Source: an uncultured Lachnospiraceae bacterium
GTDB lineage: Bacteria; Bacillota; Clostridia; Lachnospirales; Lachnospiraceae
DNA length: 30,092 bases
Direction of reading: 5' to 3'
Assembly (NCBI GenBank): GCA_900544445.1
Contig: UQVK01000039.1
Location: 1 to 30,092, forward strand
Below, piece after piece: positions 6,485 through 13,141 of the stretch. A program made the translations under genes and the position numbers. The stretch's first letter is position 1. Each line of letters opens with the position of its first letter. The notes under the pieces were generated by a model. That model was given only the letters and a program-made list of their open reading frames with translations. It did no database searches and had not been told where the DNA came from.

Positions 6485-7228
6485 TCAACCTTCACGAACC
6501 CGATACAGATAAGCTCTTCCCCTCTTTCCCACCCGTTCCACCGCCCCCGCGTCCATCAGGATGGGAAGCGCCGACTGGGCCAGCGCCGGGCGGATATGAG
6601 CCATTTTGGCGAATTCCCGAAAGGTAAACGGTTCTTCCAGCTCACAGGGAACAAACTGCATGTAGTCCTGGGGACAGTCGATGCACACCTCATCCACGAT
6701 CCGGGTGGGGATGCGGTCAAACCGAGTGGAACCCTTCTTTTTATCCCGGCTCCATCCATTCAGCAGTCTGTACTCCTCCATATCGAGAAGCACCAGCTTC
6801 AGGTGCAGGCCATCCCGGAGCAGATATTTCCGAATCCGGTACAACTCCTTAAAGGCCATGTAGGGATTTCCCGTGAGCGGGGATTTCCTGGGGCTGGAGA
6901 GCTCTCCGGTCTCCTCATCGATCCAGATCAGCCTTTTTTCATGGGGAATGGGATAAACAATGGTCACCGGACAGAGGGGAAGGAAACGGTCCAGCTTCTC
7001 CCTCAGCCGGTCAAAGCTTCTGGTCTGGATTTCCAGAATCTCCTCTCCCGTATAGATATCCGCCACACAGCCGCCGATGGGAATTTCATGGGTACTTTCA
7101 TCCGGTGCGTAGTAATTTTTCAGGATGGCATGGACCGTTTTTTCCGAAAGCGTACCGATGCCGTTTCTCTCTCTGTCCCGCCCCACTATTTTTTCTCTTG
7201 CCCAATTAAAACGTTCCTGATCTTTCAT
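6485..7228 (-). CDS. Conserved hypothetical protein, possible PD-(D/E)xK fold plus winged helix
   Basis: A 247-residue soluble protein not assigned to a named family. The N-terminal part contains GGCVADIYTGEEILEIQTRS (about residues 53-72), an Asp, a short strand and an ExQ triad resembling the core of PD-(D/E)xK nuclease-like folds. This is a weak inference from pattern alone. The middle is basic (RKSPLTGNPY, KKKGSTRFDRIP). The last 60 residues (FTFREFAKMAHIRPALAQSALPILMDAGAVERVGKRGR) look like a winged helix that could bind nucleic acid. It reads divergently from the c-di-AMP receptor gene. No clear Shine-Dalgarno precedes the ATG at 7228, so translation may be inefficient or the start may differ. 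Confidence 0.72.
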   Translation of the reverse strand: MKDQERFNWAREKIVGRDRERNGIGTLSEKTVHAILKNYYAPDESTHEIPIGGCVADIYTGEEILEIQTRSFDRLREKLDRFLPLCPVTIVYPIPHEKRLIWIDEETGELSSPRKSPLTGNPYMAFKELYRIRKYLLRDGLHLKLVLLDMEEYRLLNGWSRDKKKGSTRFDRIPTRIVDEVCIDCPQDYMQFVPCELEEPFTFREFAKMAHIRPALAQSALPILMDAGAVERVGKRGRAYLYRVREG

Positions 7229-7246
7229 TTTTTTGACTGAAAATGT

Positions 7247-7275
7247 TTGCCATTTTTCGCTTAAGTGTTTATACT
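7247..7275 (+). promoter_or_regulatory. Sigma-A promoter of the c-di-AMP receptor gene
   Basis: TTGCCA (7247-7252) and TATACT (7270-7275) are separated by exactly 17 nt. The predicted start near 7282 gives a leader of about 45 nt that carries the hairpin at 7296-7311 and the ribosome binding site. Confidence 0.82.
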
Positions 7276-7295
7276 GTAAGAAAAGTAGCTTTTAT

Positions 7296-7320
7296 GCCGC
7301 CGCAGGGCGGCGGAAAGGAG
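7296..7320 (+). repeat. Hairpin-SD element, copy 2 (c-di-AMP receptor leader)
   Basis: GCCGCC-GCAG-GGCGGC (7296-7311) is followed by GGAAAGGAG, with the ATG exactly 15 nt after the stem. Stem, tail and spacing match the other three copies, although the genes are unrelated and this one is on the opposite strand. Confidence 0.78.
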
Positions 7321-7326
7321 TGCCCT

Positions 7327-7662
7327 ATGAAAATGATATTAACCATCGTACGCAACGAGGATGCACCCCTGCTTCTCAACGAGCTGAATGAGAAGAAGTA
7401 CTACGTCACAAAGCTCGCCACGACAGGCGGATTCCTTAAGAAAGGAAATACCACCCTCCTTATGGGAATCGAGGATGAACAGGTGGAAGAGGTCTGCGAG
7501 ATCATCCGTCAGCATTCTGGGAAGCGTCAGCAGATCATGTATACGCCGCCCGCACCCTCCAATGTCAATGTCTATAACTCGGTATCCTCCGTTCCCGTAA
7601 ATGTTGAAGTGGGTGGAGCTACCATCTTCATCCTTCCTGTGGAAGAAGAACGCAAGGTATGA
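7327..7662 (+). CDS. darA: Cyclic-di-AMP receptor, DarA/PstA (YaaQ) family
   Basis: A 111-residue protein starting MKMILTIVRNEDAPLLLNEL with the PII-like fold of DarA/PstA. Key regions are the strand-helix start with the conserved N/D segment, ATTGGFLKKGNTTLLMGIEDE near residues 30-50 (the nucleotide-binding loop with TGGF), and a C-terminal VGGATIFILPVEEERKV. The large flexible loop (about 72-95) lies between. Family members are cytoplasmic trimers that bind c-di-AMP at subunit interfaces and act as signal transducers in Firmicutes. Their downstream partner is largely unknown. The ATG at 7327 was chosen because of the family start and the GGAAAGGAG ribosome binding site. A 28-codon upstream extension of the frame overlaps the promoter and was dropped. 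The gene is monocistronic, with a terminator at 7718-7754. Confidence 0.92.
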   Translation: MKMILTIVRNEDAPLLLNELNEKKYYVTKLATTGGFLKKGNTTLLMGIEDEQVEEVCEIIRQHSGKRQQIMYTPPAPSNVNVYNSVSSVPVNVEVGGATIFILPVEEERKV

Positions 7663-7683
7663 TATACCTCGGTATGATATACC
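7656..7683 (+). repeat. Tandem palindromic 13-mer at the end of the c-di-AMP receptor gene
   Basis: GGTATGATATACC occurs twice with a 2-nt spacer (7656-7668 and 7671-7683). Each copy is itself a GGTAT-GAT-ATACC inverted repeat, and the first covers the TGA stop codon. A related GGATATAC follows at 7690. This could be a local duplication or paired protein-binding sites. No function is shown. Confidence 0.6.
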
Positions 7684-7717
7684 ACCGGCAGGATATACGG
7701 ATATTCAGGTAATGACA

Positions 7718-7754
7718 GGCAGCAGTTCCGTTTGATTCGGACTGCTGCCTTTTC
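7718..7754 (+). terminator. Terminator of the c-di-AMP receptor gene
   Basis: GGCAGCAGTTCCG pairs with CGGACTGCTGCC (one unpaired base) around a 7-nt loop, followed by TTTT. It lies 56 nt after the stop codon. The remaining sequence to 7814 holds short GTCACTACC-type repeats and no gene. Confidence 0.8.
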
Positions 7755-7814
7755 CTGACCCTGACAGGGTTCGAAAAGTGGTCACAGCATCCGCCCTCAC
7801 TACCGTCACTACCC

Positions 7815-8864
7815 TCACTCTGCTGTCAAAGCATCATATTCCGTCCGGATCCGCTCCGCGATCTGTTCCATTTTCTCAAGCTCCTGCTGATAATTTTCCG
7901 AAGTGATCCGATAATGATCCTGCGCCATTTCCTCCACCATCCAGTGATTGATGTCCTCGCTGAAGTGGATGGGATCCATATAGAGATCCAGATCCAGAAT
8001 CACGTCCTCCTCATTCTGAAAATAGTACAGTCTCACATTATCATAGGGAAGAAGCCGCTCCATGGAGGTTCTCGCCGCATACAGGCTCTGTTCCAGCTGG
8101 CCGCTACGGATCATGTTGTCCCACCACAGTAGGGAATAGGGCGGATAAAAAATGTAAAACGTGGTATCCGGGTTTTCCTGAACCATCCGTTCCAGAAGAT
8201 CCACATTCCCGTCGATATTAGGCCGGTATTCCTCCGCTGTCTTTTCCTCCGCGATTTCCTGGGGTCTGCCGTAGTTGGCGAGGGCGTCGTTTCTGGAAAA
8301 GGTGTGGTACTGGGCCCAGTTGTAGGAAGCGCCTTCGTCATAATCCTCCAGAAAGGTTTCCGCAATCATGTAAGGGATATCCTCAAAGATCACATCCTTG
8401 TTCAGCAGATATTTCACATCCGTAAAAGGATTGCTGTCGTACAGATAAAGCGGCATGGTTTCATCAGGAAATTCCGTATCCGGATCTCCGGAAAGGGCGA
8501 ACAGATCCAGGCTGTAGAATACACAGTCAAGCGCTCTTTCCTCTGCCGCCATTCTCACATAGTAGTCCAGCTGGGCAGTCACGCCGGAGCTTTTGATCGC
8601 CTTGACCGACTGCGTGCCGAAAGCCTCATCAAACCAGCGGTTATTGAAATTTTCCGCGGTGGAAGAGCCGACGATCACGCTGTCATAGGAAAAATTCCGC
8701 AGAGTGCCGGGTACCTGATATTCCTTTTTCGTAAGCACCGCTTTCAGCGGGCCGAGGGGTTCATGATAATGAAAAAACGGATCGAACACGAACACCAGCC
8801 CGGCAGCTGCAAGCAGCAGTATGGCAGCCGCAAGAAAAAAGCGTCTGATAAATTTTTGATACAT
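7815..8864 (-). CDS. SGNH-hydrolase-like membrane-anchored protein, MBOAT partner (DltD/AlgJ-like)
   Basis: A 349-residue protein with one N-terminal transmembrane helix (about 8-28) and an extracytoplasmic domain. The motif SVIVGSSTAENF places a candidate nucleophile Ser at residue 68 (the GDS position of SGNH enzymes) and an Asn four residues later. DPIHFSED supplies the DxxH pair at Asp297/His300. This is the layout of DltD, AlgJ/AlgX and related proteins that work with a membrane-bound O-acyltransferase to transfer acyl (often acetyl) groups to surface polymers. It starts 18 nt after the MBOAT stop codon and has AGGA 7 nt upstream, so the pair forms one operon. The acceptor polymer is unknown. 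Similarity to named families is structural and motif-level only. Confidence 0.8.
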   Translation of the reverse strand: MYQKFIRRFFLAAAILLLAAAGLVFVFDPFFHYHEPLGPLKAVLTKKEYQVPGTLRNFSYDSVIVGSSTAENFNNRWFDEAFGTQSVKAIKSSGVTAQLDYYVRMAAEERALDCVFYSLDLFALSGDPDTEFPDETMPLYLYDSNPFTDVKYLLNKDVIFEDIPYMIAETFLEDYDEGASYNWAQYHTFSRNDALANYGRPQEIAEEKTAEEYRPNIDGNVDLLERMVQENPDTTFYIFYPPYSLLWWDNMIRSGQLEQSLYAARTSMERLLPYDNVRLYYFQNEEDVILDLDLYMDPIHFSEDINHWMVEEMAQDHYRITSENYQQELEKMEQIAERIRTEYDALTAE

Positions 8865-8882
8865 GCTTTTTCCTTTCCCATT

Positions 8883-10382
8883 CTAAAAGTTAAAATAAAC
8901 AAAGGTGCTCACTCCGGACAGGGAAATGACGGACCAGGCGAACAGAAATGCCAGCCAGAGTGTGAAACCGAAGCTGATCTGTTTTCGCTCGATGATCTGT
9001 ACCGTGTTTTTCCGGGAAAGCACGAAGAAACTCACCGCCAGGAGGAACATCATGGCAGCGATCTGAGCCGCTCCCACCAGCGAAGGGGCGATCAGGGATA
9101 ACGCCTTGGTCACGATATAGATCTCCGACGGTTCCATGGCCGCTGCCATCTGCGAAAGCTTCCCGTCCACACGGAAGGAAAAGATCCGTGACAAAAGCAG
9201 AAATCCGTCCTGAATGCTGTCCGCACGGAAGAAAACGAATGCCATGCAGACATAGGAAAAAGTGGCAAGCTGGCACAAAAGACGCAGTGCTCTGTTCTGC
9301 GTTCCTTTGCCCTGCGGTGACTTTCCCTCTTTTTTGTTTCCGGCCATTCCCGCAGCCGCAACACCAAGACCGTGCAGAAAGCCCCAGAACACAAACGTCC
9401 AGTTGGCGCCATGCCACAGGCCGCTCACCAGGAAGGTGATCATGGTATTCACAAAGGTCCGCAGTTTTCCCTTCCGGCTGCCTCCCAGCGGAAAATACAC
9501 ATAGGTCTGCAGAAAACGGCTCAGGGTCATGTGCCACCGTTTCCAGAAATCCTTCACGGATACCGCCCGGTATGGAGAGTTGAAGTTTTCCGGGATCTCA
9601 ATCCCGAACATCTTTCCCACTCCGATGGCCATATCGGAGTAACCGCTGAAGTCAAAGTACAGCTCCAGCGTATAGCCCACTGCTGCCACGAAGGCTGCAG
9701 GCGCATCCAGGGAAGCGATGTTTTCGTAGCCGTAATTCACCGCGAGAGCCAGCGTGTCCGCAAGAAGCACCTTTTTCCCGAGCCCGATGGCAAACTGCAT
9801 CACGCCTTTTGCAAAGCCTTCCGCAGAAAATTTTCTCCTCGTTTCATCCTGAAACTGGGGAACTGTCGAGGCATGAAGGACAATGGGTCCTGAGACCAGG
9901 GACGGGAAGAAGGTCACAAAGCTGAGATAATCCACCGCTCCGTAATGAGGCGCCTCCCCTCTGCAGCGGTCGATCAGGTAGGACAGCTGCTGGAAGGTGA
10001 AGAAGCTGATACCGAGGGGAAGCAGAATATTCCGGGTCTGGAAATCGGCCCCAAAGACCGCGTTGACGTTTTCCACGAAAAAATTGTAATACTTGAAAAC
10101 GCCCAGTGCCCCGATGTTGACCGCGCAGCCGATGATGAGCAGAAATTTTCTCATCTGCGGCGCATCCCGCCTGGAAAGAAGGAAGCTGACTCCGAAATTG
10201 AAAAGACAGCTTCCCAGCATGACCCAGAGAAAGCTGACGTTATACCAGGCATAAAACCACAGGGACATCCCGATGAGATATCCCTGTGCCAGTTTGAACC
10301 GCTTCATCCTGTTTAACAGATACCAGCCCGACAGACTGAGCGGAAGAAATACTAAAATGAAAAAATACGAATGAAACAGCAT
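8883..10382 (-). CDS. MBOAT family O-acyltransferase (AlgI/DltB-like)
   Basis: A 499-residue polytopic membrane protein with the MBOAT layout. The N-terminus is LFHSYFFILVFLPLSLSGWYLL, the middle contains YFDFSGYSDMAIGVGKMFGI and FWKRWHMTLSRFLQTYVYFP, and the catalytic His sits in GLWHGANWTFVFWGFLHGLG at about residue 324. Proteins of this type move acyl groups across the membrane to modify surface polysaccharides or teichoic acids, together with an SGNH partner, here encoded immediately downstream. Length matches AlgI-type MBOATs (about 480-520 aa). The ATG at 10382 has GGAG 6 nt upstream. It begins only 13 nt after the PfkB kinase stop, so the three genes are likely transcribed together. 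There are no dlt genes nearby, which argues against D-alanylation. Confidence 0.93.
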   Translation of the reverse strand: MLFHSYFFILVFLPLSLSGWYLLNRMKRFKLAQGYLIGMSLWFYAWYNVSFLWVMLGSCLFNFGVSFLLSRRDAPQMRKFLLIIGCAVNIGALGVFKYYNFFVENVNAVFGADFQTRNILLPLGISFFTFQQLSYLIDRCRGEAPHYGAVDYLSFVTFFPSLVSGPIVLHASTVPQFQDETRRKFSAEGFAKGVMQFAIGLGKKVLLADTLALAVNYGYENIASLDAPAAFVAAVGYTLELYFDFSGYSDMAIGVGKMFGIEIPENFNSPYRAVSVKDFWKRWHMTLSRFLQTYVYFPLGGSRKGKLRTFVNTMITFLVSGLWHGANWTFVFWGFLHGLGVAAAGMAGNKKEGKSPQGKGTQNRALRLLCQLATFSYVCMAFVFFRADSIQDGFLLLSRIFSFRVDGKLSQMAAAMEPSEIYIVTKALSLIAPSLVGAAQIAAMMFLLAVSFFVLSRKNTVQIIERKQISFGFTLWLAFLFAWSVISLSGVSTFVYFNF

Positions 10383-10395
10383 CTGAAGCTCCGAT

Positions 10396-11361
10396 CTATT
10401 TTCTCGATTCGATAAATCGCTTCACTTCATCCGGCTCAGGCATGACGCGAAGCGCTCCCTTTCTGGTGGTGATGATGGAGGCTGCCGCATTGGCAAAGGT
10501 GAGCATTTCCTTCAGCCTCTCTTCGTTCAGTCCGTCCAGGCCGTATTCCAGCACATAGTGCAGACAGCAGCCGCCGAAGGTATCCCCCGCTCCTGTCGTT
10601 TCGATGGTTTCCTTCTGGATGAAGGAAGGCATCTCCACGCGCAGATCCTTATAGTATGCACGGCTTCCGTCCCTTCCCATGGAAAGCAGGATCAGCGGGA
10701 TATCGTATTCCTGACGGAGCTTTTCGATTCCCTTATCATAATCCTCTTCTCCCGTGAACCACTGAATCTCATTATCGGAAATCTTCAGCACATCGCACTG
10801 GGCAAATCCGTATGCTGCCTGCTCCTTCGCATCGTCCAGGGATTTCCACAGAGGAGGACGCAGATTCGGATCGAAGGAGACAATCGCTCCATTCTCCTTC
10901 GCAATGCGGATGGCCTTTTTGGTGGCTTCCCGCACCCCTTCGTGGGTCATGGAAAGGGTGCCGAAGTGGAACAGTCTTGCGCTCTTGACGAGCTCTCCAT
11001 CCACCTCATCCGCCGTAAGGAGCATGTCCGCACCGGGGTTTCGATAGAAGGAAAAATCCCTGTCCCCGTCCTCAAAGGTCTGTACGAAGGCCAGCGTGGT
11101 TCTGGCATCCTCATCCACAATCAGGTTGGAGGTGTCGATTCCCACCTCTTCCAGAACAGACTTCAGCTTCAGCCCGAAGATGTCCTTCCCCACCTTTCCG
11201 ATGAAGGCCGTGGGATGGCCGAGCTTATTCAGCATGGCCAGCACGTTGCAGGGCGCGCCGCCGGGATTCGCCTCAAACATGGTATTTCCCTGCGCGCTCA
11301 TTCCGTTGTCCGTAAAATCAATCAGCAGTTCTCCAAGTGTTACGACATCGAATTTTTTCAT
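10396..11361 (-). CDS. PfkB-family sugar kinase, probable fructokinase
   Basis: A 321-residue ribokinase-fold kinase. The start ATG at 11361 is chosen because MKKFDVVTLGELLIDFT is the family N-terminus and a GAGG site lies 6 nt upstream. The frame extends to 11421 through hairpins and is not translated there. Conserved features are NPGGAPCNVLAMLNKLG near residues 31-47 (sugar-binding), the FDPNLRP motif near 168, and GAGDTFGG with the catalytic Asp at about 260 and the anion hole. These match fructokinases (ScrK/FruK-like, 2-oxo-hexose at C6). It is cytoplasmic and ATP-dependent. The GH32 enzyme at 19512 would release fructose, so a joint role in sucrose or fructan use is reasonable but the two are not in one operon. 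MBOAT and SGNH genes follow at 13-nt and 18-nt gaps. Confidence 0.88.
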   Translation of the reverse strand: MKKFDVVTLGELLIDFTDNGMSAQGNTMFEANPGGAPCNVLAMLNKLGHPTAFIGKVGKDIFGLKLKSVLEEVGIDTSNLIVDEDARTTLAFVQTFEDGDRDFSFYRNPGADMLLTADEVDGELVKSARLFHFGTLSMTHEGVREATKKAIRIAKENGAIVSFDPNLRPPLWKSLDDAKEQAAYGFAQCDVLKISDNEIQWFTGEEDYDKGIEKLRQEYDIPLILLSMGRDGSRAYYKDLRVEMPSFIQKETIETTGAGDTFGGCCLHYVLEYGLDGLNEERLKEMLTFANAAASIITTRKGALRVMPEPDEVKRFIESRK

Positions 11362-11366
11362 GATTA

Positions 11367-11390
11367 CCTCTATTCCGCCGCCAGGGCGGC
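11367..11390 (-). repeat. Hairpin-SD element, copy 3 (PfkB leader)
   Basis: On the minus strand GCCGCC-CT-GGCGGC (11377-11390) is followed by GGAATAGAGG, with the ATG exactly 15 nt after the stem. The shared 10-mer GGCGGCGGAA is present. Confidence 0.77.
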
Positions 11391-11402
11391 ATTTATTTAG
11401 AA

Positions 11403-11426
11403 AAAGAATGGCGACAGCCATTCTTT
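11403..11426 (-). terminator. Terminator-like hairpin inside the PfkB leader
   Basis: AAAGAATGGC-TGTC-GCCATTCTTT is a perfect 10-bp stem followed by TTTCTAAATAAAT on the minus strand. It lies between the predicted promoter (11495-11523) and the PfkB start, so it could act as an attenuator, or it may be the 3' end of a short leader RNA. Confidence 0.65.
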
Positions 11427-11477
11427 GGCAGGAACCTCAGATTCCTGCCGGCCTCTATTTCTGCCGCTCAGAGCGGC
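11427..11477 (-). other. Two further tandem hairpins in the PfkB leader
   Basis: GGCAGGAA/TTCCTGCC (11427-11449, 7-nt loop) and GCCGCT/AGCGGC (11463-11477, 3-nt loop) precede the terminator-like hairpin. The second is followed by AGAAATAGAGG, resembling the tail of the hairpin-SD element (GGAATAGAGG). It may be a degenerate extra copy without a start codon at the expected distance. Confidence 0.6.
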
Positions 11478-11494
11478 TATTGATCATCAATCTT

Positions 11495-11523
11495 ATTGTA
11501 ACAGCAACCCTCTGAAAAGGAAA
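11495..11523 (-). promoter_or_regulatory. Candidate promoter of the PfkB-MBOAT-SGNH operon
   Basis: On the minus strand TACAAT (11495-11500) is preceded by TGT (extended -10) and, 17 nt upstream, by a weak -35 TTTCCT. The predicted start is near 11488, within the palindrome TTGATCATCAA (11480-11490), a possible operator. The 5' leader would be about 127 nt. Confidence 0.5.
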
Positions 11524-11589
11524 CCCATTTTTCCCATATCTTAATTTTTTCTAAATACCGGTAAAACGCAGGATAATTGTCGGCTGATA

Positions 11590-11598
11590 TGGTATACT
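11590..11598 (+). promoter_or_regulatory. Extended -10 promoter of the phasin-like gene
   Basis: TGGTATACT is an extended -10 (TG-n-TATACT) about 50 nt before the phasin-like start codon. No clear -35 is seen 17 nt upstream, which fits an extended -10 promoter. Confidence 0.5.
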
Positions 11599-11650
11599 GA
11601 GGCCAGAACAGCAGACCGGAACTGCCGTTTGCGGCGGATTGGAGGTAAAT

Positions 11651-12040
11651 ATGGATATTACAGAAGGAATCAGAAAAATTTTTCTCGCAGGCGTAGGCGC
11701 GGTTGCCACAACCGGAGAGGCCGCAAAGAGCCTGATCGACACGCTGGTGGAAAAGGGTGAGCTCACAGTGGAGCAGGGAAAGGCCCTGAACGAGGAACTG
11801 AAAAAGAACGCAAAGGACAAAATGAACCGGCACGTTACGGTTCACGTGGTGAATGAATTCAAGGATGTCTATTCCGCTGTGGATAAAATGTCCAAAGAGG
11901 AGCTGGAGTCTTTGAAGGAAAGGCTGAATGAGCTCACTGCCAAAAAAGAGGATGCTGCGGAGGATATGCCGCAGGAAATGGTGTCTCCCGAAGATACAAA
12001 GGACGGGGAAGAAGATTCTGATGATCCTGCAGAATCCTGA
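11651..12040 (+). CDS. Phasin-like small helical protein
   Basis: A 129-residue protein with ATG at 11651 preceded by GGAGG at 5 nt. An N-terminal amphipathic helix (MDITEGIRKIFLAGVGAVATTGEAAKSLIDTLVEKGELTV, quoted in part by its key residues AGVGAVATT and LVEKGELT) is followed by a charged helical stretch ending near residue 95 and an acidic, disordered tail (EDAAEDMPQEM...DSDDPAES). This layout matches the PhaF/PhaI-like phasin family (granule- or surface-associated helical proteins), which is widely annotated in Clostridia that lack polyhydroxyalkanoate synthesis. No PHA genes are present here, so a granule role is not supported and the true function is open. It is monocistronic between a divergent promoter region and a 14-bp hairpin. 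Confidence 0.75.
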   Translation: MDITEGIRKIFLAGVGAVATTGEAAKSLIDTLVEKGELTVEQGKALNEELKKNAKDKMNRHVTVHVVNEFKDVYSAVDKMSKEELESLKERLNELTAKKEDAAEDMPQEMVSPEDTKDGEEDSDDPAES

Positions 12041-12064
12041 CGGAAGAATTGCCGGATTATATGT

Positions 12065-12102
12065 GAAGGCAGCCGGAATTTCATACTTTTCCGGCTGCCT
12101 TC
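12065..12102. terminator. Hairpin between convergent phasin-like and GDPD genes
   Basis: GAAGGCAGCCGGAA (12065-12078) and TTCCGGCTGCCTTC (12089-12102) form a perfect 14-bp stem with a 10-nt loop. It sits between convergent genes and probably ends both transcripts. On the plus strand a short T-run (GTTTTTG) follows after 10 nt. Confidence 0.72.
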
Positions 12103-12139
12103 ATCGGTGCTGTTTTTGCAGGAACAATAGAAAAGGCCG

Positions 12140-13141
12140 CTACCCATTTTCTCTCCATTCATTATACATCCCAATGCAGTTGGTCTTGAACCCGTCCACT
12201 CCAAGCCGGTCCATCTCCGCCCACCAGGAAGGGGTATCGCCCAGGTTGGAGAAAACCCGGATTCCTCTGGCATGCAGGAACTCCACTTCCTTTCTGCCGA
12301 AGGCTCCCGCATTCAGACCTGCCTCATAAAGATCCCATTCCTCCAGAAGGGGAAGGATGGATTCATTGAGGAAACGAATGTTGGCGCCGAGGCGCAGACC
12401 CTCCGGTTTGGCGTTCTTTCGATAAAAGCCCTGAATTTCCCGGTTGCAGCTTTCGATTCCGGAAAAGAGAATGCATCTGTGCGCCGTATTCGTACTGCGG
12501 ATCAGACGGTCCGTTTCTTCGATCAGCCCGCCCTCCTTGAACTCAATTTCCGCAAAAAAGCCTTCAGGCTGTGTATCCATCCATTTCAGAAAGGTTTCCA
12601 GAGGAATATAGTGATCCAGTCTGCCGTCCTGTTTTCTCAGAACCTGATACATATCCCGGTAATTTTCATGAAACCAGGAGAACATCCGGTCAAACCGTTC
12701 TTCTCCGGGAAGGCCCTCCGACGCGCTCAGGCACTGCATCGCTCTGGATCGAATGGTTTCCCGGTCGTCCAGATCCCAGGGAAAATAGGCATATAATTCA
12801 TTCTCAAAGCCGCCTTCCGGAAAATAATCCAGAAGATGGCCCGCAAAAGGAAGGAGGGTCTGGCAGACCTGATCCAGGGTCATTTCCTGAATGGACCGCC
12901 TTTCTATTTCGTGGGAACCGCACATCACTCTGGCAAATCCGGCATCGTGCGCAACCACAATTTTTCCGTCAGCGGTTCTGCGGATGTCCATCTCAATTCC
13001 TTCACATCCCTTATTCACCGCACCGGTGAAAGCGGACATGGTGTTTTCCGGACCGGACCAGATATCCCCTCTGTGGGCGATCCTGGCCGGTCTGTTCGGG
13101 AAAGCTTTTGGCAAAGTTCTATTTTCTACTTCTTTTCCCAT
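12140..13141 (-). CDS. Glycerophosphodiester phosphodiesterase (GDPD), long form
   Basis: A 333-residue GDPD-family protein. The catalytic motifs are intact: AHRG...GPENT near residues 22-34, GIEMDIR near 48-54 and VAHDAGF near 62-68. FAEIEFKEG near 195 supplies a further metal-binding Glu pair, and a C-terminal GVDGFKTN closes the barrel. An insertion at about residues 75-180 (rich in aromatic and charged residues) makes it longer than the usual 230-260 aa. With no signal peptide it should act in the cytoplasm, cleaving glycerophosphodiesters to glycerol-3-phosphate and an alcohol. It is the last gene of a six-gene operon, overlapping the permease stop by 16 nt and using AAGGAG just before its ATG. 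A second, shorter GDPD starts the same operon. Confidence 0.9.
   Translation of the reverse strand: MGKEVENRTLPKAFPNRPARIAHRGDIWSGPENTMSAFTGAVNKGCEGIEMDIRRTADGKIVVAHDAGFARVMCGSHEIERRSIQEMTLDQVCQTLLPFAGHLLDYFPEGGFENELYAYFPWDLDDRETIRSRAMQCLSASEGLPGEERFDRMFSWFHENYRDMYQVLRKQDGRLDHYIPLETFLKWMDTQPEGFFAEIEFKEGGLIEETDRLIRSTNTAHRCILFSGIESCNREIQGFYRKNAKPEGLRLGANIRFLNESILPLLEEWDLYEAGLNAGAFGRKEVEFLHARGIRVFSNLGDTPSWWAEMDRLGVDGFKTNCIGMYNEWRENG

Noticed and set aside
7740..7814. GTCACTACC-type short repeats considered as a CRISPR or tandem array
   Set aside because: Only about two imperfect copies of a 9-mer are present, with no spacers of regular length.
11551..11845. Minus-strand ORFs opposite the phasin-like gene
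   Set aside because: They overlap the divergent promoter region and a gene with an ideal GGAGG start, and show no motif.
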